Shown: positions 1 through 8,586 of the stretch, piece after piece
How the letters are laid out: every line of letters starts with the position of its first letter
Position numbering within the stretch: position 1 is the first letter of the stretch
Source of the DNA: a bacterium
Lineage (GTDB): Bacteria > Chloroflexota > Dormibacteria > Aeolococcales > Bog-877
Assembly: GCA_021785655.1 (NCBI GenBank)
Contig: JAJYET010000010.1
Coordinates: forward strand, 1 to 63,004
Direction: 5' to 3'
DNA length: 63,004 nucleotides
Notes under the pieces: generated by a model
Told to the model about the DNA's origin: nothing
Database searches by the model: none
What the model saw: only the letters and a program-made list of their open reading frames with translations
Position numbers and translations under genes: made by a program

Positions 1-1500
1 GCGGTGATGGTCAACAGCAACCCGGAGACCGTCTCCACCGACTACGACTGCAGCACTCGCCTTTACTTCGAGCCCCTGGACCTGGAGTCGGTTCTGGAGG
101 TCTGCCGGGTGGAGCGACCGCGGGGGGTGGTGGTCCAGTTCGGCGGACAGACCGCGGTCAACCTCGCCCCCCGCCTGGAACGCGAGGGCATCCCCCTCCT
201 CGGGTCCCCGGGGCGCTCGATCCAGGTGGCGGAGGACCGTGGCCTCTTCGACGCCCTCCTCGGGGAGCTGGGAATCGCCCGGCCCGCGGGGGGTTCCACC
301 ACCGACCCGGACGAGGCCGCCCGGATCGCCGCCCGGGTGGGCTACCCGGTCCTGGTCCGACCCTCCTACGTCCTGGGGGGCCGGGCGATGGACGTGACCC
401 ACGGCGAGGAGGACCTGCGCCGCTACCTCAAGGAGGCACTGCGGGCCTCGGGCGGGGAAGAGGTCCTCATCGACAAGTACCTCCTGGGCCTGGAGGTCGA
501 GGTGGACGCCATCTGCGATGGTGCGGCAGTCCTGGTCCCCGGGGTCATGGAGCATGTGGAGCGCGCCGGGGTGCACTCCGGCGACTCGATGGCGGTCTAC
601 CCGCCCCAGAGGCTGGGCCCGGAGCTGGTCTCAGAGCTGGTGCAGACCACCTCCCGGCTGGCGCTGGCCACCGGAACCCTGGGGCTGATCAACGTCCAGT
701 ACGTGATCCACCGGGGCCGGATCCTGGTCATCGAGGTCAACCCCCGTTCCAGCCGCACCGTCCCCTTTCTCAGCAAGGTCACCGGGGTCCCGATGGTGGA
801 GGCTGCGGTGCGGGCCATGCTGGGAGAGTCGCTGGCGGAGCAGGGCCGGACCCCGGGCCTGTCCCCGGTGCCGCCGCTGGTGGCGGTGAAGGCGCCGGTC
901 TTCTCCTCGCGCAAGCTGGACCTGGTGGACACGGTACTGGGCCCGGAGATGAGCTCCACCGGCGAGGTGATCGGGGTCGACCGCGACCTGCCCGCGGCGC
1001 TGGGCAAGGCCTTCCTGGCCGCCCTCGGCTCGGTGCCGCGCTCCGGGGGCGCACTGGTCAGCATCGCCGACCAGGACAAGCCCGAGGGGCTCGCGGTGGC
1101 GGCCCGGCTGGCGGAGCTGGGCTTCCACCTCTACGCCACTCCGGGCACGGCGGCGGCGCTCCGGGCCGCCGGGGTGTCGGTTCGCGAGGTGGCCAAGCTC
1201 CACCGGGGCCGGCCCGACGTCGTCGACATCACCGTGGGCGGCCAGGTTCAGCTGGTGATCAACACCATCTCCCGGGTCGCCACCGACGAGATGGATGGCG
1301 AGGAGGCCGGAGGACGGCCGGTCAGGGACGGCTTCCGGATCCGCCAGGCGGCGGTCCAGCGGGGCATCCCCTGCCTCACATCCCTGGACACCGCGGCGGC
1401 GCTGGTCCAGGCTCTGGAGGTATGGCAGGCGGGGCTTCCCGGCCACTCCGCCACCATCACCGAGCACCGCGAGCGCCGCCTTGCGTCCGCCGCCAGTTGA
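1..1500 (+). CDS. carB: Carbamoyl-phosphate synthase large subunit, C-terminal half (5' end outside window)
   Basis: Makes carbamoyl phosphate from bicarbonate, ammonia and two ATP for pyrimidine and arginine synthesis. The frame is open at the window edge and begins within the motif MVNSNPETVSTDYD, which in CarB opens the second synthetase half, so about 500 of roughly 1070 residues are present. The fragment contains the second ATP-grasp domain (FGGQTAVNLA, VLVRPSYVLGGRAM, IEVNPRSSRTVPFLSK), which phosphorylates carbamate, followed by the MGS-like allosteric domain (GFHLYATPGTAAAL). The stop overlaps the start of pyrK, and pyrD follows, so this is the distal part of a pyr operon. Identification is secure; only the N-terminal half is missing. 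Confidence 0.97.
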   Translation, partial: AVMVNSNPETVSTDYDCSTRLYFEPLDLESVLEVCRVERPRGVVVQFGGQTAVNLAPRLEREGIPLLGSPGRSIQVAEDRGLFDALLGELGIARPAGGSTTDPDEAARIAARVGYPVLVRPSYVLGGRAMDVTHGEEDLRRYLKEALRASGGEEVLIDKYLLGLEVEVDAICDGAAVLVPGVMEHVERAGVHSGDSMAVYPPQRLGPELVSELVQTTSRLALATGTLGLINVQYVIHRGRILVIEVNPRSSRTVPFLSKVTGVPMVEAAVRAMLGESLAEQGRTPGLSPVPPLVAVKAPVFSSRKLDLVDTVLGPEMSSTGEVIGVDRDLPAALGKAFLAALGSVPRSGGALVSIADQDKPEGLAVAARLAELGFHLYATPGTAAALRAAGVSVREVAKLHRGRPDVVDITVGGQVQLVINTISRVATDEMDGEEAGGRPVRDGFRIRQAAVQRGIPCLTSLDTAAALVQALEVWQAGLPGHSATITEHRERRLASAAS

Positions 1501-2345
1501 GCCCGGTCCAGCTCCCGGAGAGCGACCTCAGCCGGGCTCACGACGAGGCCGCCACCTGTCTCGGGGTGGACGAGCTGGGACCGGACCTCCATCTGCTGAC
1601 CCTGGAGGCGCCGGCTGCGTCCCGGGCTGCCCTGCCCGGAGAGTTCGCCCAGCTCCAGGTGGCGGCGGGCCCGCTCCTTCGCCGGCCCTTCTCCTTCTGC
1701 GCTGTCGATCCCGGCCAGGGCACGGTCTCCTTCTACCTGCGGGTCTACGGCGAGGGGACGCGGCGGCTGGCGCATCTCACCCCGGGGTCCTGCCTCCGGC
1801 TCCTGGGGCCGCTGGGGAGAGGCTTCACCCTGCCGGAGACCCCGGGGACATCCCTCCTGGTCGCCGGGGGAGTGGGGGCAGCGCCCTTCCCCCACCTCGC
1901 CGCCCAGCTGCTGGCCCGAGGGGAGCGCGTCCACTGGCTCAACGGGGCCGCCGGCTCCGCCCAGCTGCTTCCCCTTCGCCTCATGCCCGGGGGCCTGGCC
2001 GGATCGGTGCAGGTCACCTTTGACGGCTGCTCGGGGAGGCGAGGGCTGGTCACTGACGCCCTCCCCGAGCTGCTGGGCGCGGTGGACCGCGTCTATGCCT
2101 GCGGCCCCAATCCCATGCTCCAAGCGGTGGCCGAGATGGTGTCCCGACTTCGGCCCGAGGCGCTGGTCGAGGTCTCGATCGAGGCCCCCATGGGGTGCGG
2201 CTTCGGAACCTGCCTCGGCTGCTCCATCCCTCTCCTGGCCCAGGGCGTCCGGGTGCCGGGGCTCTGCTGCCGCCAGGGACCGGTTCTGGAGGCGGGCCAG
2301 GTGGACTGGGAGGGGCTGCGCCAGCAGCCCGCCCACCTGGAGTAG
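1497..2345 (+). CDS. pyrK: Dihydroorotate dehydrogenase B, electron-transfer subunit
   Basis: PyrK passes electrons from PyrD to NAD+ through FAD and a [2Fe-2S] cluster. The protein of about 282 aa has the ferredoxin-reductase layout: a flavin-binding beta barrel (LLRRPFSFCAVD), a nucleotide-binding fold (SLLVAGGVGAAPFPHLA, VYACGPNPMLQAV) and a C-terminal cysteine cluster (MGCGFGTCLGCSIPLL then GLCCRQGPV) for the iron-sulfur centre. The frame stays open upstream into carB, but the likely start is the TTG at 1497, whose last two bases form the carB stop (TTGA), indicating translational coupling. pyrD starts 4 bases after the stop. Together with the class 1B PyrD this gives an NAD-linked dihydroorotate dehydrogenase. 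Confidence 0.93.
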   Translation: MSPVQLPESDLSRAHDEAATCLGVDELGPDLHLLTLEAPAASRAALPGEFAQLQVAAGPLLRRPFSFCAVDPGQGTVSFYLRVYGEGTRRLAHLTPGSCLRLLGPLGRGFTLPETPGTSLLVAGGVGAAPFPHLAAQLLARGERVHWLNGAAGSAQLLPLRLMPGGLAGSVQVTFDGCSGRRGLVTDALPELLGAVDRVYACGPNPMLQAVAEMVSRLRPEALVEVSIEAPMGCGFGTCLGCSIPLLAQGVRVPGLCCRQGPVLEAGQVDWEGLRQQPAHLE

Positions 2346-2349
2346 GGGC

Positions 2350-3219
2350 ATGGGTGCCGAGGTGGTCATCGGCCGGGGCCTCACGCTCACCAGCCCGGTG
2401 GGGGCGGCGTCCGGCACCTTCGGCTACGGCTTCGAAGCGGAGCGCATGGGCAACCTCGCGGGGTTGGGAGCCATCTTCACCAAGGGCACCACTCCCGACC
2501 CCAGACCGGGCAACACGCCTCCCCGGATCGCCGAGGTCCCGGAGGGGATGCTCAACTCGATCGGGCTGCAGAACCCGGGAGTCGAGGTGGTGGCCGCCGA
2601 GTACGCGCCCCGCTGGCGGGGGTGGGCCCCCAAGGTGATCGTCAATGTGGCCGGAGCCACGATCGAAGACTACGTGCGGGTGTGCACGCGGCTGGACCAG
2701 GTTGCCGAGGTTGCGGGGGTCGAGCTGAACATCTCCTGCCCCAACATCGCCCACGGGCTCGACCTGGGGGTGGACCCCCACGCCGCGGCCGCCTGCACCA
2801 GGGCGGTCCGGGCGGCCACCAACAAGGCGGTGATCGTGAAGCTGACGCCCAACGTCACCGACATCGCGGAGATCGGACGCGCGGTCCAGGACGGCGGGGC
2901 GGACGCGGTCTCGGCGGTGAACACCTATCTCGGGCTGAAGTGGTCTCGCGTCCGGGGGACACCCGTCCTTCCGGGGTCTGGGATGGCGGGCCTCAGCGGT
3001 CCGGCCATCAAGCCGCTGGCGCTGGCCGCGGTGGCCCGGCTGGTGGCCGCCCTCAGGATCCCGGTGATCGGGATCGGGGGCATCGCCAGCGCCGATGACG
3101 CGCGCGAGTTCCTGGGGCTGGGGGCCCGGGCGATCCAGATCGGGACAGCCAACTTCTACCTCCCGGGGCTAGCCGCCTCATGTGCGGCCGAACTTCGGCA
3201 GGACGGGGGGTCTGCCTGA
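2350..3219 (+). CDS. pyrD: Dihydroorotate dehydrogenase, catalytic subunit (class 1B)
   Basis: Oxidises dihydroorotate to orotate on FMN, the fourth step of UMP synthesis. The 289-aa protein shows family motifs in order: SPVGAASGTFGYG near the N terminus, NTPPRIAEVPEGMLNSIGLQ, NISCPN with the cysteine used as active-site base in class 1B, KLTPNVTD, and the phosphate-binding end IPVIGIGGIASADDA. The ATG at 2350 follows the pyrK stop by 4 bases and has a GGGG sequence just upstream; the longer open frame upstream only overlaps pyrK. A cysteine base plus a neighbouring pyrK marks the NAD-dependent type 1B. No pyrF or pyrE follows; the operon appears to end here. Confidence 0.96.
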   Translation: MGAEVVIGRGLTLTSPVGAASGTFGYGFEAERMGNLAGLGAIFTKGTTPDPRPGNTPPRIAEVPEGMLNSIGLQNPGVEVVAAEYAPRWRGWAPKVIVNVAGATIEDYVRVCTRLDQVAEVAGVELNISCPNIAHGLDLGVDPHAAAACTRAVRAATNKAVIVKLTPNVTDIAEIGRAVQDGGADAVSAVNTYLGLKWSRVRGTPVLPGSGMAGLSGPAIKPLALAAVARLVAALRIPVIGIGGIASADDAREFLGLGARAIQIGTANFYLPGLAASCAAELRQDGGSA

Positions 3220-3345
3220 CGCCGGCCGGCTGGGGCGCGGGGGCGGCCCCAAGTCCACGGTGACGCGAGAGCGCGGGCCACTGTGGGCAAGATCGTGACC
3301 GCCACCGCGGGATGCACGAAACGGTCACAACAGCCGGGAGAGGCG

Positions 3346-3374
3346 TTGACACCGCCTCCAGGGCGCCTCATGAT
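3346..3374 (+). promoter_or_regulatory. Sigma-70-like promoter of the S53 peptidase gene
   Basis: A perfect TTGACA (3346-3351), a 17-base spacer and CATGAT (3369-3374, four of six matches to TATAAT) precede the peptidase ATG by 44 bases, with a GGGGAGGT ribosome binding site just before the ATG. The predicted RNA start is near 3381. Seen by pattern only. Confidence 0.55.
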
Positions 3375-3418
3375 CTGGACCACATATCAGGCAGCGTCCG
3401 CGGCTGCGGGGAGGTCTC

Positions 3419-4636
3419 ATGAGAGCTTGGGCACCGGTCTTGGTCGCCACGGCCCTGACAGCGGGGCTTCTCAGCATCCCGGTCCAGGCTGCCCGCACAA
3501 GCTCGGGCCAGCACTTCGCCAGCCCGCCGTTTCGGGTGAAAGTGCTGGGATACCTCCCCAACGGCAAGCCCAAACTGACCTCCCCCTCACCGACCGGGCT
3601 TTCCCCGTCGGCGATCCAGGGCGTGTACAACCTCTCTGGGCTTTCCAGCACATCGTCAGATGGGAGCGGTCAGATCATCGCCCTGATTGACGCCTACCGG
3701 GATCCCAACGCGCTCAGTGACCTAAACACCTGGAACGCGGAATACGGCTATCCGAAGCTGAGCACCTGCAAGAGCCTCACTCAGAAGCTCCCCTGCTTCG
3801 AGCAGGTGGACCCGCAGGGGATCCCCAAGGTGAACAGCGGCTGGGTGCTGGAGGAGTCGCTGGACATCGAGTGGGCGCACGCCGAGGCGCCCGGGGCCAA
3901 GATCGTCCTGGTGCAGGCGGCCAGCAACTCTAACGCCGACCTCTTCGGGGCGGTCCAGTACGCGAACAATCTGGGGGCGACCGAGGTCTCCATGAGCTTC
4001 GGCAGCAGCGAGTACAGCGGTGAGACCAGCTACGACAGCTACTTCCTAAACGCAGGTACCTTCTACACAGCATCGGCCGGTGACAGCGGGCACGGCACCG
4101 AGTACCCAGCCGCGTCACCGAACGTGATCGCGGTCGGCGGGACCACGCTCAACGGCTGCTCCGGCACCTCCTGTGCCCACTTCTCCACTGAGACCGCGTG
4201 GTCAGGATCCGGCGGCGGCGCCTCCTCGGTGGAGTCCATCCCGGGCTACCAGTCGGATTACTCCGGAGCGGTTTACGGAGCCACCACCATCACCGCCCTC
4301 ACAAGCGGGGCGCGGGGCATCCCCGATGTCTCCTTCGAGGCCAACCCGAACACCGGGGTATCCGTCTACGACAGCACCCGCTACCAGGGACAGGCGGGCT
4401 GGTTCACGATCGGGGGGACCAGTGTGGGCGCTCCCGACTGGGCCGGCATCCTGGCGGCGGGAGCGTCCACCGGAGCCACCGCGCTGCAGGGCGCCTCCGC
4501 CATCTACTCCGGCGGCTACTCCACCAACCTGAGGGACATCACCAGCGGCACCAACGGCAGCTGCGGGACCGACTGCACCGCGGGCCCAGGCTACGATCTG
4601 GCCACCGGCCTGGGCAGCCCGATCAACTACCCGTAG
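3419..4636 (+). CDS. Secreted S53 (sedolisin/kumamolisin-like) serine-carboxyl peptidase
   Basis: A predicted exported endopeptidase of the sedolisin family, usually active at acid pH. The 405-aa protein starts with a signal peptide (basic MRAW, hydrophobic stretch, cut near PVQA-AR). The S53 residues can be placed: Glu145 and Asp149 in LEESLDIEW, the oxyanion Asp222 in SAGDSG and the nucleophile Ser335 in GGTSVGAP. The C terminus has the calcium-site pattern DITSGTNG..GPGYDLATGLGSP. The ATG at 3419 is preceded by GGGGAGGT and its own TTGACA promoter. Odd: only about 50 residues lie between the signal peptide and the catalytic core, whereas S53 zymogens usually carry a propeptide of about 170-190 residues, so activation must differ. 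It stands alone between pyrD and a tRNA gene. Confidence 0.88.
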   Translation: MRAWAPVLVATALTAGLLSIPVQAARTSSGQHFASPPFRVKVLGYLPNGKPKLTSPSPTGLSPSAIQGVYNLSGLSSTSSDGSGQIIALIDAYRDPNALSDLNTWNAEYGYPKLSTCKSLTQKLPCFEQVDPQGIPKVNSGWVLEESLDIEWAHAEAPGAKIVLVQAASNSNADLFGAVQYANNLGATEVSMSFGSSEYSGETSYDSYFLNAGTFYTASAGDSGHGTEYPAASPNVIAVGGTTLNGCSGTSCAHFSTETAWSGSGGGASSVESIPGYQSDYSGAVYGATTITALTSGARGIPDVSFEANPNTGVSVYDSTRYQGQAGWFTIGGTSVGAPDWAGILAAGASTGATALQGASAIYSGGYSTNLRDITSGTNGSCGTDCTAGPGYDLATGLGSPINYP

Positions 4637-4771
4637 CCAATTTCTGAAGCGGCCACCGCCGAGGGCCAGCGTTCGACGAGGGCCGCCCGCGCTTGCCGTG
4701 AAGGTTGCCGTCAACGGGTCGCAGAGCCCGCCTTGGCACAATTACCGACGTCCGCTCTGAGATCGGAAATG

Positions 4772-4846
4772 TGGTGCCGCCAGCAGGATTCGAACCTGCG
4801 ACCCTGGGCTTAAAAGGCCCCTGCGCTACCACTGCGCCATGGCGGC
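4772..4846 (-). tRNA. tRNA-Lys(TTT)
   Basis: Read on the minus strand the sequence folds as a complete cloverleaf. The acceptor stem GCCGCCA pairs perfectly with TGGCGGC; the D arm is GCGC-AGTGGTA-GCGC; the anticodon loop is CTTTTAA with anticodon TTT; the T arm is GCAGG-TTCGAAT-CCTGC; the discriminator is A and CCA is encoded. The anticodon stem has one G-A mismatch at its outer pair. The five-base variable loop fits a class I tRNA. The anticodon reads AAA and AAG lysine codons. Confidence 0.95.
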
Positions 4847-4983
4847 TCAGGGGGAGCGTAGCGCAGCCGACGCCCAACCCACGGTCACACCCGGGCTCTC
4901 GCCCGCAGTCGGAAGACTAGAATTCACTGGTAACGGGAGCCGATTTGAGGACCGGGCCGGAGGTCCGGCTCGGGGATGGTGAT

Positions 4984-5883
4984 ATGAGCCAGAACGGACA
5001 CGTCGAGACGGGCACGGCGCGGGTCAAGCGGGGCCTGGCCGAGATGCTCAAGGGCGGGGTGATCATGGACGTCGTCACCCCGGACCAGGCGGAGATCGCC
5101 CAGGAGGCCGGGGCCGTTGCGGTCATGGCCCTTGAGCGGGTGCCAGCCGACATCCGGGCCCAGGGCGGGGTGGCGCGGATGAGCGACCCCTCGCTGGTCA
5201 AGGCGATCATGGGCGCGGTGTCTATTCCGGTGATGGCCAAGTGCCGGATCGGGCACTTCGTGGAGGCCCAGATCCTGGAGGCGCTGGGGATCGACTACAT
5301 CGACGAGTCCGAAGTCCTGACCCCGGCAGACGAGGAGAACCACGTCGACAAGTGGCAGTTCAAGATCCCCTTCGTCTGCGGAGCCCGCAACCTCGGTGAG
5401 GCGCTGCGCCGCATCTCCGAGGGGGCGGCCATGGTCCGCACCAAGGGCGAGGCCGGCACCGGCGACGTGGTGGAGGCAGTGCGCCACATGCGCTCGGTGA
5501 GCCAGGGGATCCGCCGGTTGCAGGGGCTGCGGGGAGATGAGCTGGCCTCCGCGGCCAAGGAGTTGGGGGCGTCTCTGGAGCTGGTCCGCGAGGTGGCCAC
5601 CACGGGCAAGCTGCCGGTGGTCAACTTCTCCGCCGGGGGGATCGCGACCCCCGCGGACGCCGCCCTCATGATGCAGCTGGGTTGCGACGGCAACTTCGTC
5701 GGCAGCGGCATCTTCAAGAGCGGGGACCCGCTGCGCCGGGCCAAGGCGATCGTCCAGGCCACCACCTACTTCGACAAGCCGGAGATCCTGGCCGAGGTCA
5801 GCGAGGGGCTGGGCGAGCCGATGGTGGGGATCAGCACGCGCAGCCTGCGCCCTGAGGAGCTGCTGGCGGGAAGGGGCGTCTGA
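4984..5883 (+). CDS. pdxS: Pyridoxal 5'-phosphate synthase, synthase subunit
   Basis: PdxS condenses ribose 5-phosphate, glyceraldehyde 3-phosphate and ammonia into pyridoxal 5'-phosphate. The (beta/alpha)8 protein of about 299 aa is highly conserved: [38 protein letters not shown], the lysine-containing [18 protein letters not shown], the phosphate loop [19 protein letters not shown], and [17 protein letters not shown]. The open frame extends upstream to 4945, but the ATG at 4984 after GGGGATGGTGAT fits the family N terminus. pdxT, the glutaminase that feeds it ammonia, starts 19 bases after the stop, so the two are surely co-expressed. Confidence 0.97.
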   Translation: MSQNGHVETGTARVKRGLAEMLKGGVIMDVVTPDQAEIAQEAGAVAVMALERVPADIRAQGGVARMSDPSLVKAIMGAVSIPVMAKCRIGHFVEAQILEALGIDYIDESEVLTPADEENHVDKWQFKIPFVCGARNLGEALRRISEGAAMVRTKGEAGTGDVVEAVRHMRSVSQGIRRLQGLRGDELASAAKELGASLELVREVATTGKLPVVNFSAGGIATPADAALMMQLGCDGNFVGSGIFKSGDPLRRAKAIVQATTYFDKPEILAEVSEGLGEPMVGISTRSLRPEELLAGRGV

Positions 5884-5902
5884 GAGCTTCCGGCCCGAAC
5901 AG

Positions 5903-6481
5903 TTGAGTGCTGTCAAGGTAGGGATCCTCGCCCTCCAGGGGGACGTGCGCGAGCACCGGCAGGTGCTGGAGTCCCTGGGGGTGGAGGTTCGGCAGGTGCG
6001 GCTGGCCGCGGAGCTGGAGGGGCTCAGCGGCCTCGTCATCCCCGGGGGCGAGAGCACCACCATGAGCCGGCTGATCCAGCGCTTCGACCTCCTGGGGCCG
6101 CTTCAGGAGGCGTTCGCCGGCGGCCTGGCGGCGCTGACAACCTGCGCCGGCACCATCCTGGCGGCCCGCGAGATCCGGGACGGCCTCCCCGACCAGGTGA
6201 GGCTGGAGCTCCTGGACATCGTCGTCCGGCGCAACGCCTTCGGCCGCCAGCGGGAGTCGGCAGAGGTGCTGCTGGAAGTCCCCGCGGTCGGGAGCGAGCC
6301 CGTTCCGGTGGCCTTCATCCGGGCCCCCGCCATCGAGGAGGTGGGGCCAGGCGTCGAGGTCCTGGCCTCCTACCGAGACGAGCCCGCCGCGGTACGCCAG
6401 GGCCGGCACCTGGCGCTCACCTTCCACCCCGAGATCACCGGGGACCCCCGGCTTCACCGGCTGTTCCTCTCCGGCCTGTAA
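5903..6481 (+). CDS. pdxT: Pyridoxal 5'-phosphate synthase, glutaminase subunit
   Basis: PdxT hydrolyses glutamine and channels ammonia to PdxS. It is a class I glutamine amidotransferase of 192 aa, the usual length, with the start motif GILALQGDVREH, the glycine loop LVIPGGESTTMSRL, the nucleophile cysteine in TTCAGTILAA and the His-Glu pair in TFHPEI. The TTG at 5903 is the only plausible start. Its end overlaps by 47 bases the end of the convergent ogt gene. Confidence 0.95.
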   Translation: MSAVKVGILALQGDVREHRQVLESLGVEVRQVRLAAELEGLSGLVIPGGESTTMSRLIQRFDLLGPLQEAFAGGLAALTTCAGTILAAREIRDGLPDQVRLELLDIVVRRNAFGRQRESAEVLLEVPAVGSEPVPVAFIRAPAIEEVGPGVEVLASYRDEPAAVRQGRHLALTFHPEITGDPRLHRLFLSGL

Positions 6482-7049
6482 GCCCCTGGCGGCCCGAGAT
6501 CCTGGTCCCCGGGGCGATCTCGGACGGCTGGTCAGCCCCCGATTTCGGATGAGCTCCCTCATGAGCCAGCAGCCATCGCTTCCGGTCCAGCCCCCACCCG
6601 TACCCCACAAGGTGACCGCCCGCACCGATCACCCGGTGACAGGGCACGACGATGGAAACGGGGTTGCTCCCCACCGCACCCCCCACCGCCCTGAAGGCGC
6701 CTGGCCGCCCCAGCTCCAGCGCCACGTCCCTATACGAGCGCGTCTCACCCCAGGGGATCCTGAGGAGTGCCTCCCACACCCGCAGCTGGAAGGGAGTGCC
6801 CCGGAGGTCGAGGGTGAGGTCGAAGGACGAACGCTGGCCTGCGAAGTACTCGGCCAGCTGGCGCCCGGCTGGGGCCAGCGCCTTGTCGTCCCGGATCCAG
6901 CCGTCCCCGATCCGAGGTGCGTGGTCGTGGCCGGCGAAGTGCAGCCCGGTGAGGCTCTTCCCGTCCCCCACGAGTAGGAGGGAGCCGAGCGGGCTGTCGA
7001 CCAGGTCGTAGTAGGTGGCCGGGCTCGCCGAGTGGGGCAGCGACTTCAT
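6435..7049 (-). CDS. ogt: Methylated-DNA--[protein]-cysteine S-methyltransferase
   Basis: A suicide repair protein that takes methyl groups from O6-methylguanine onto its own cysteine. The 204-aa product has the Ogt/Ada C-terminal domain: FQLRVWEALLRIPWGETRSYRDVA (quoted here only as a region near residues 90-113), then the active-site motif VVPCHRVIGAGG with the acceptor cysteine, and the closing KRWLLAHEG. About 35 residues follow that are Gly/Arg-rich and not typical of the family; they lie where the gene overlaps pdxT and may simply be read-through to the next stop. It diverges from the ada-alkA fusion, with an inverted repeat in the 100-base gap, which suggests joint control of alkylation repair. 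Confidence 0.93.
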   Translation of the reverse strand: MKSLPHSASPATYYDLVDSPLGSLLLVGDGKSLTGLHFAGHDHAPRIGDGWIRDDKALAPAGRQLAEYFAGQRSSFDLTLDLRGTPFQLRVWEALLRIPWGETRSYRDVALELGRPGAFRAVGGAVGSNPVSIVVPCHRVIGAGGHLVGYGWGLDRKRWLLAHEGAHPKSGADQPSEIAPGTRISGRQGLTGRRGTAGEAGGPR

Positions 7050-7092
7050 GAGCCGAGCATGACACCGGCGAAAGGCCCCGTCTAGACAGATC

Positions 7093-7115
7093 CGGACAGA
7101 GCCGAATCCTGTCCG
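7093..7115. promoter_or_regulatory. Inverted repeat between divergent alkylation-repair genes
   Basis: CGGACAG (7093-7099) and CTGTCCG (7109-7115) are perfect 7-base arms around a 9-base spacer, and a further GTCCGG copy follows at 7121. The position between divergent ogt and ada-alkA suits an operator, possibly for the AraC-type domain of the fusion itself. Function is inferred from position only. Confidence 0.4.
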
Positions 7116-7150
7116 AATCCGTCCGGCGCAGCCCCGGCCGCGGCCCTACC

Positions 7151-8557
7151 ATGCGGGCCGTGGGTCCCTATCGCGCGGTGGTGACGACCGGCATCTACTG
7201 CCGCCCCGGCTGTTCCGCCCGGCCGCTGGAGGTGAACGTCCTCAACTTCCCCCTCGCCGCAGCGGCCGAGGCTGCGGGCTTCCGCGCCTGCCTCCGGTGC
7301 CGCCCGTACCGCTGGGAGCCACCGCCGAGCGAGGGTCCACCCCAGGTGGTGCGCCGCGCACTCCGGTTGGTGCTGGAGGGAGCGCTGGACACCGGTACCG
7401 AGGAGCGCCTGGGGGCCGAGATCGGGGTGTCCGCCCGGCATCTGCGGCGGCTGTTCCTCTCCCACCTCGGGGTGAGCCCGGCTCGGCTGGCCGGCTCCCG
7501 CCGGGCTCACTTCGCCCGCCGCCTCCTGGACGACACCGACCTCAGCGTCACGGAGGTCGCTCTGGCCTCGGGGTTCGGCAGCGTGCGCCAGCTCAACCGC
7601 TCCTTCCTGGAGATCTTCCGCGCAACTCCCACCAGCCTGCGGGCCCGCCGTCGGGCCGCCGACCGCCTGGCGGCCGACGGGGGGCTACCGATCAGACTGC
7701 CGCTGTCCGGGCCGCTGGCGTTCCGGGAGATGCTCGGCTTTCTCCGGACCCGGGCCATCCCCGGGGTGGAGGCGGTCACCGAGGGAACCTACCGGCGCAC
7801 CGTGGCCATCGACGGGGACCCGGGCGTCATCGAGATCGACCAGCTGGATCCGGAGACCCTCCTGCTGCGGGCCCATCTCCCCCACTGGGAGGGCCTTTTC
7901 GACGTGGTCCGGAGGGCCCGGCGCATCTTCAACCTCGACGGGGAGGTGGCCGCGGCCAACGAGCTGCTCTCGGCGGACCCCCGGCTCGGACCGCTGGTGG
8001 CGAGGCGCCCGGGCATGCGCCCGCCGGGGACCTGGGACGGATTCGAGGTCGGGGTGAGGGCGATCGTGGGCCAGCAGGTGAGCGTCCGGGGCGCAACCAC
8101 GATCATCGGCCGGATCGTGGCCCGGTACGGCACCGAGGTGGAGGGTCTGGCCCCCCTCGGGCTCTCGCGTCTCTTCCCCGGGCCTGAGGCGCTGGCGGGC
8201 GCGGAGATGGACGGCATCGGCATGCCCGCGACCCGGGTGGCGGCCATCCGGAACTTCGCGGCCGCGGTCGCCGAACACCGCCTCCATCTGGAGCGAAGGG
8301 CTCCGCTTGAGGGGCTGGTGGGCGAGATCACCGAAGTCCCCGGGCTCGGCCCGTGGACCGCGCACTACCTGGCGCTGCGCCTGGGCGAGCCGGACGCCTT
8401 CCCGGCCTCCGATCTCGGGCTCAGGCGGGCGCTGGGCACCGCTGGGGGCGAGCCGCCGCGCCCCTCGGAGGTGGAGCAGGTCGCGACTGCCTGGCGGCCG
8501 TTTCGGGCCTGGGCCGCCCTCCACCTGTGGACACAGCCGGGATCCCAAGGCGCCTGA
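7151..8557 (+). CDS. Ada-type zinc/AraC regulator fused to AlkA 3-methyladenine DNA glycosylase
   Basis: A 468-aa fusion of three parts. Residues about 1-55 are an Ada N-terminal zinc domain with Cys17 and Cys21 (GIYCRPGC) and Cys47 and Cys50 (FRACLRCRP); the first cysteine of this domain accepts methyl groups from phosphotriesters in Ada. Residues about 70-175 are an AraC helix-turn-helix (GVSARHLRRLFLSHLGVSP, VALASGFGSVRQLNRSF). Residues about 185-465 are AlkA with the helix-hairpin-helix and catalytic Asp in PGLGPWTAHY..FPASDLGLRRAL. So one protein may sense methylation, activate repair genes and excise alkylated bases. The zinc domain looks about 10 residues shorter at the N terminus than usual. 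It diverges from ogt. Confidence 0.92.
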   Translation: MRAVGPYRAVVTTGIYCRPGCSARPLEVNVLNFPLAAAAEAAGFRACLRCRPYRWEPPPSEGPPQVVRRALRLVLEGALDTGTEERLGAEIGVSARHLRRLFLSHLGVSPARLAGSRRAHFARRLLDDTDLSVTEVALASGFGSVRQLNRSFLEIFRATPTSLRARRRAADRLAADGGLPIRLPLSGPLAFREMLGFLRTRAIPGVEAVTEGTYRRTVAIDGDPGVIEIDQLDPETLLLRAHLPHWEGLFDVVRRARRIFNLDGEVAAANELLSADPRLGPLVARRPGMRPPGTWDGFEVGVRAIVGQQVSVRGATTIIGRIVARYGTEVEGLAPLGLSRLFPGPEALAGAEMDGIGMPATRVAAIRNFAAAVAEHRLHLERRAPLEGLVGEITEVPGLGPWTAHYLALRLGEPDAFPASDLGLRRALGTAGGEPPRPSEVEQVATAWRPFRAWAALHLWTQPGSQGA

Positions 8558-8586
8558 ACCCTGCGCGGCCGTAGCACACTTAACTC

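Noticed and set aside
4705..4920. Reading frame with the phrase PPAGFEPATLGLKG on the plus strand
   Set aside because: This is the antisense translation of the tRNA-Lys gene, a well-known false protein motif.
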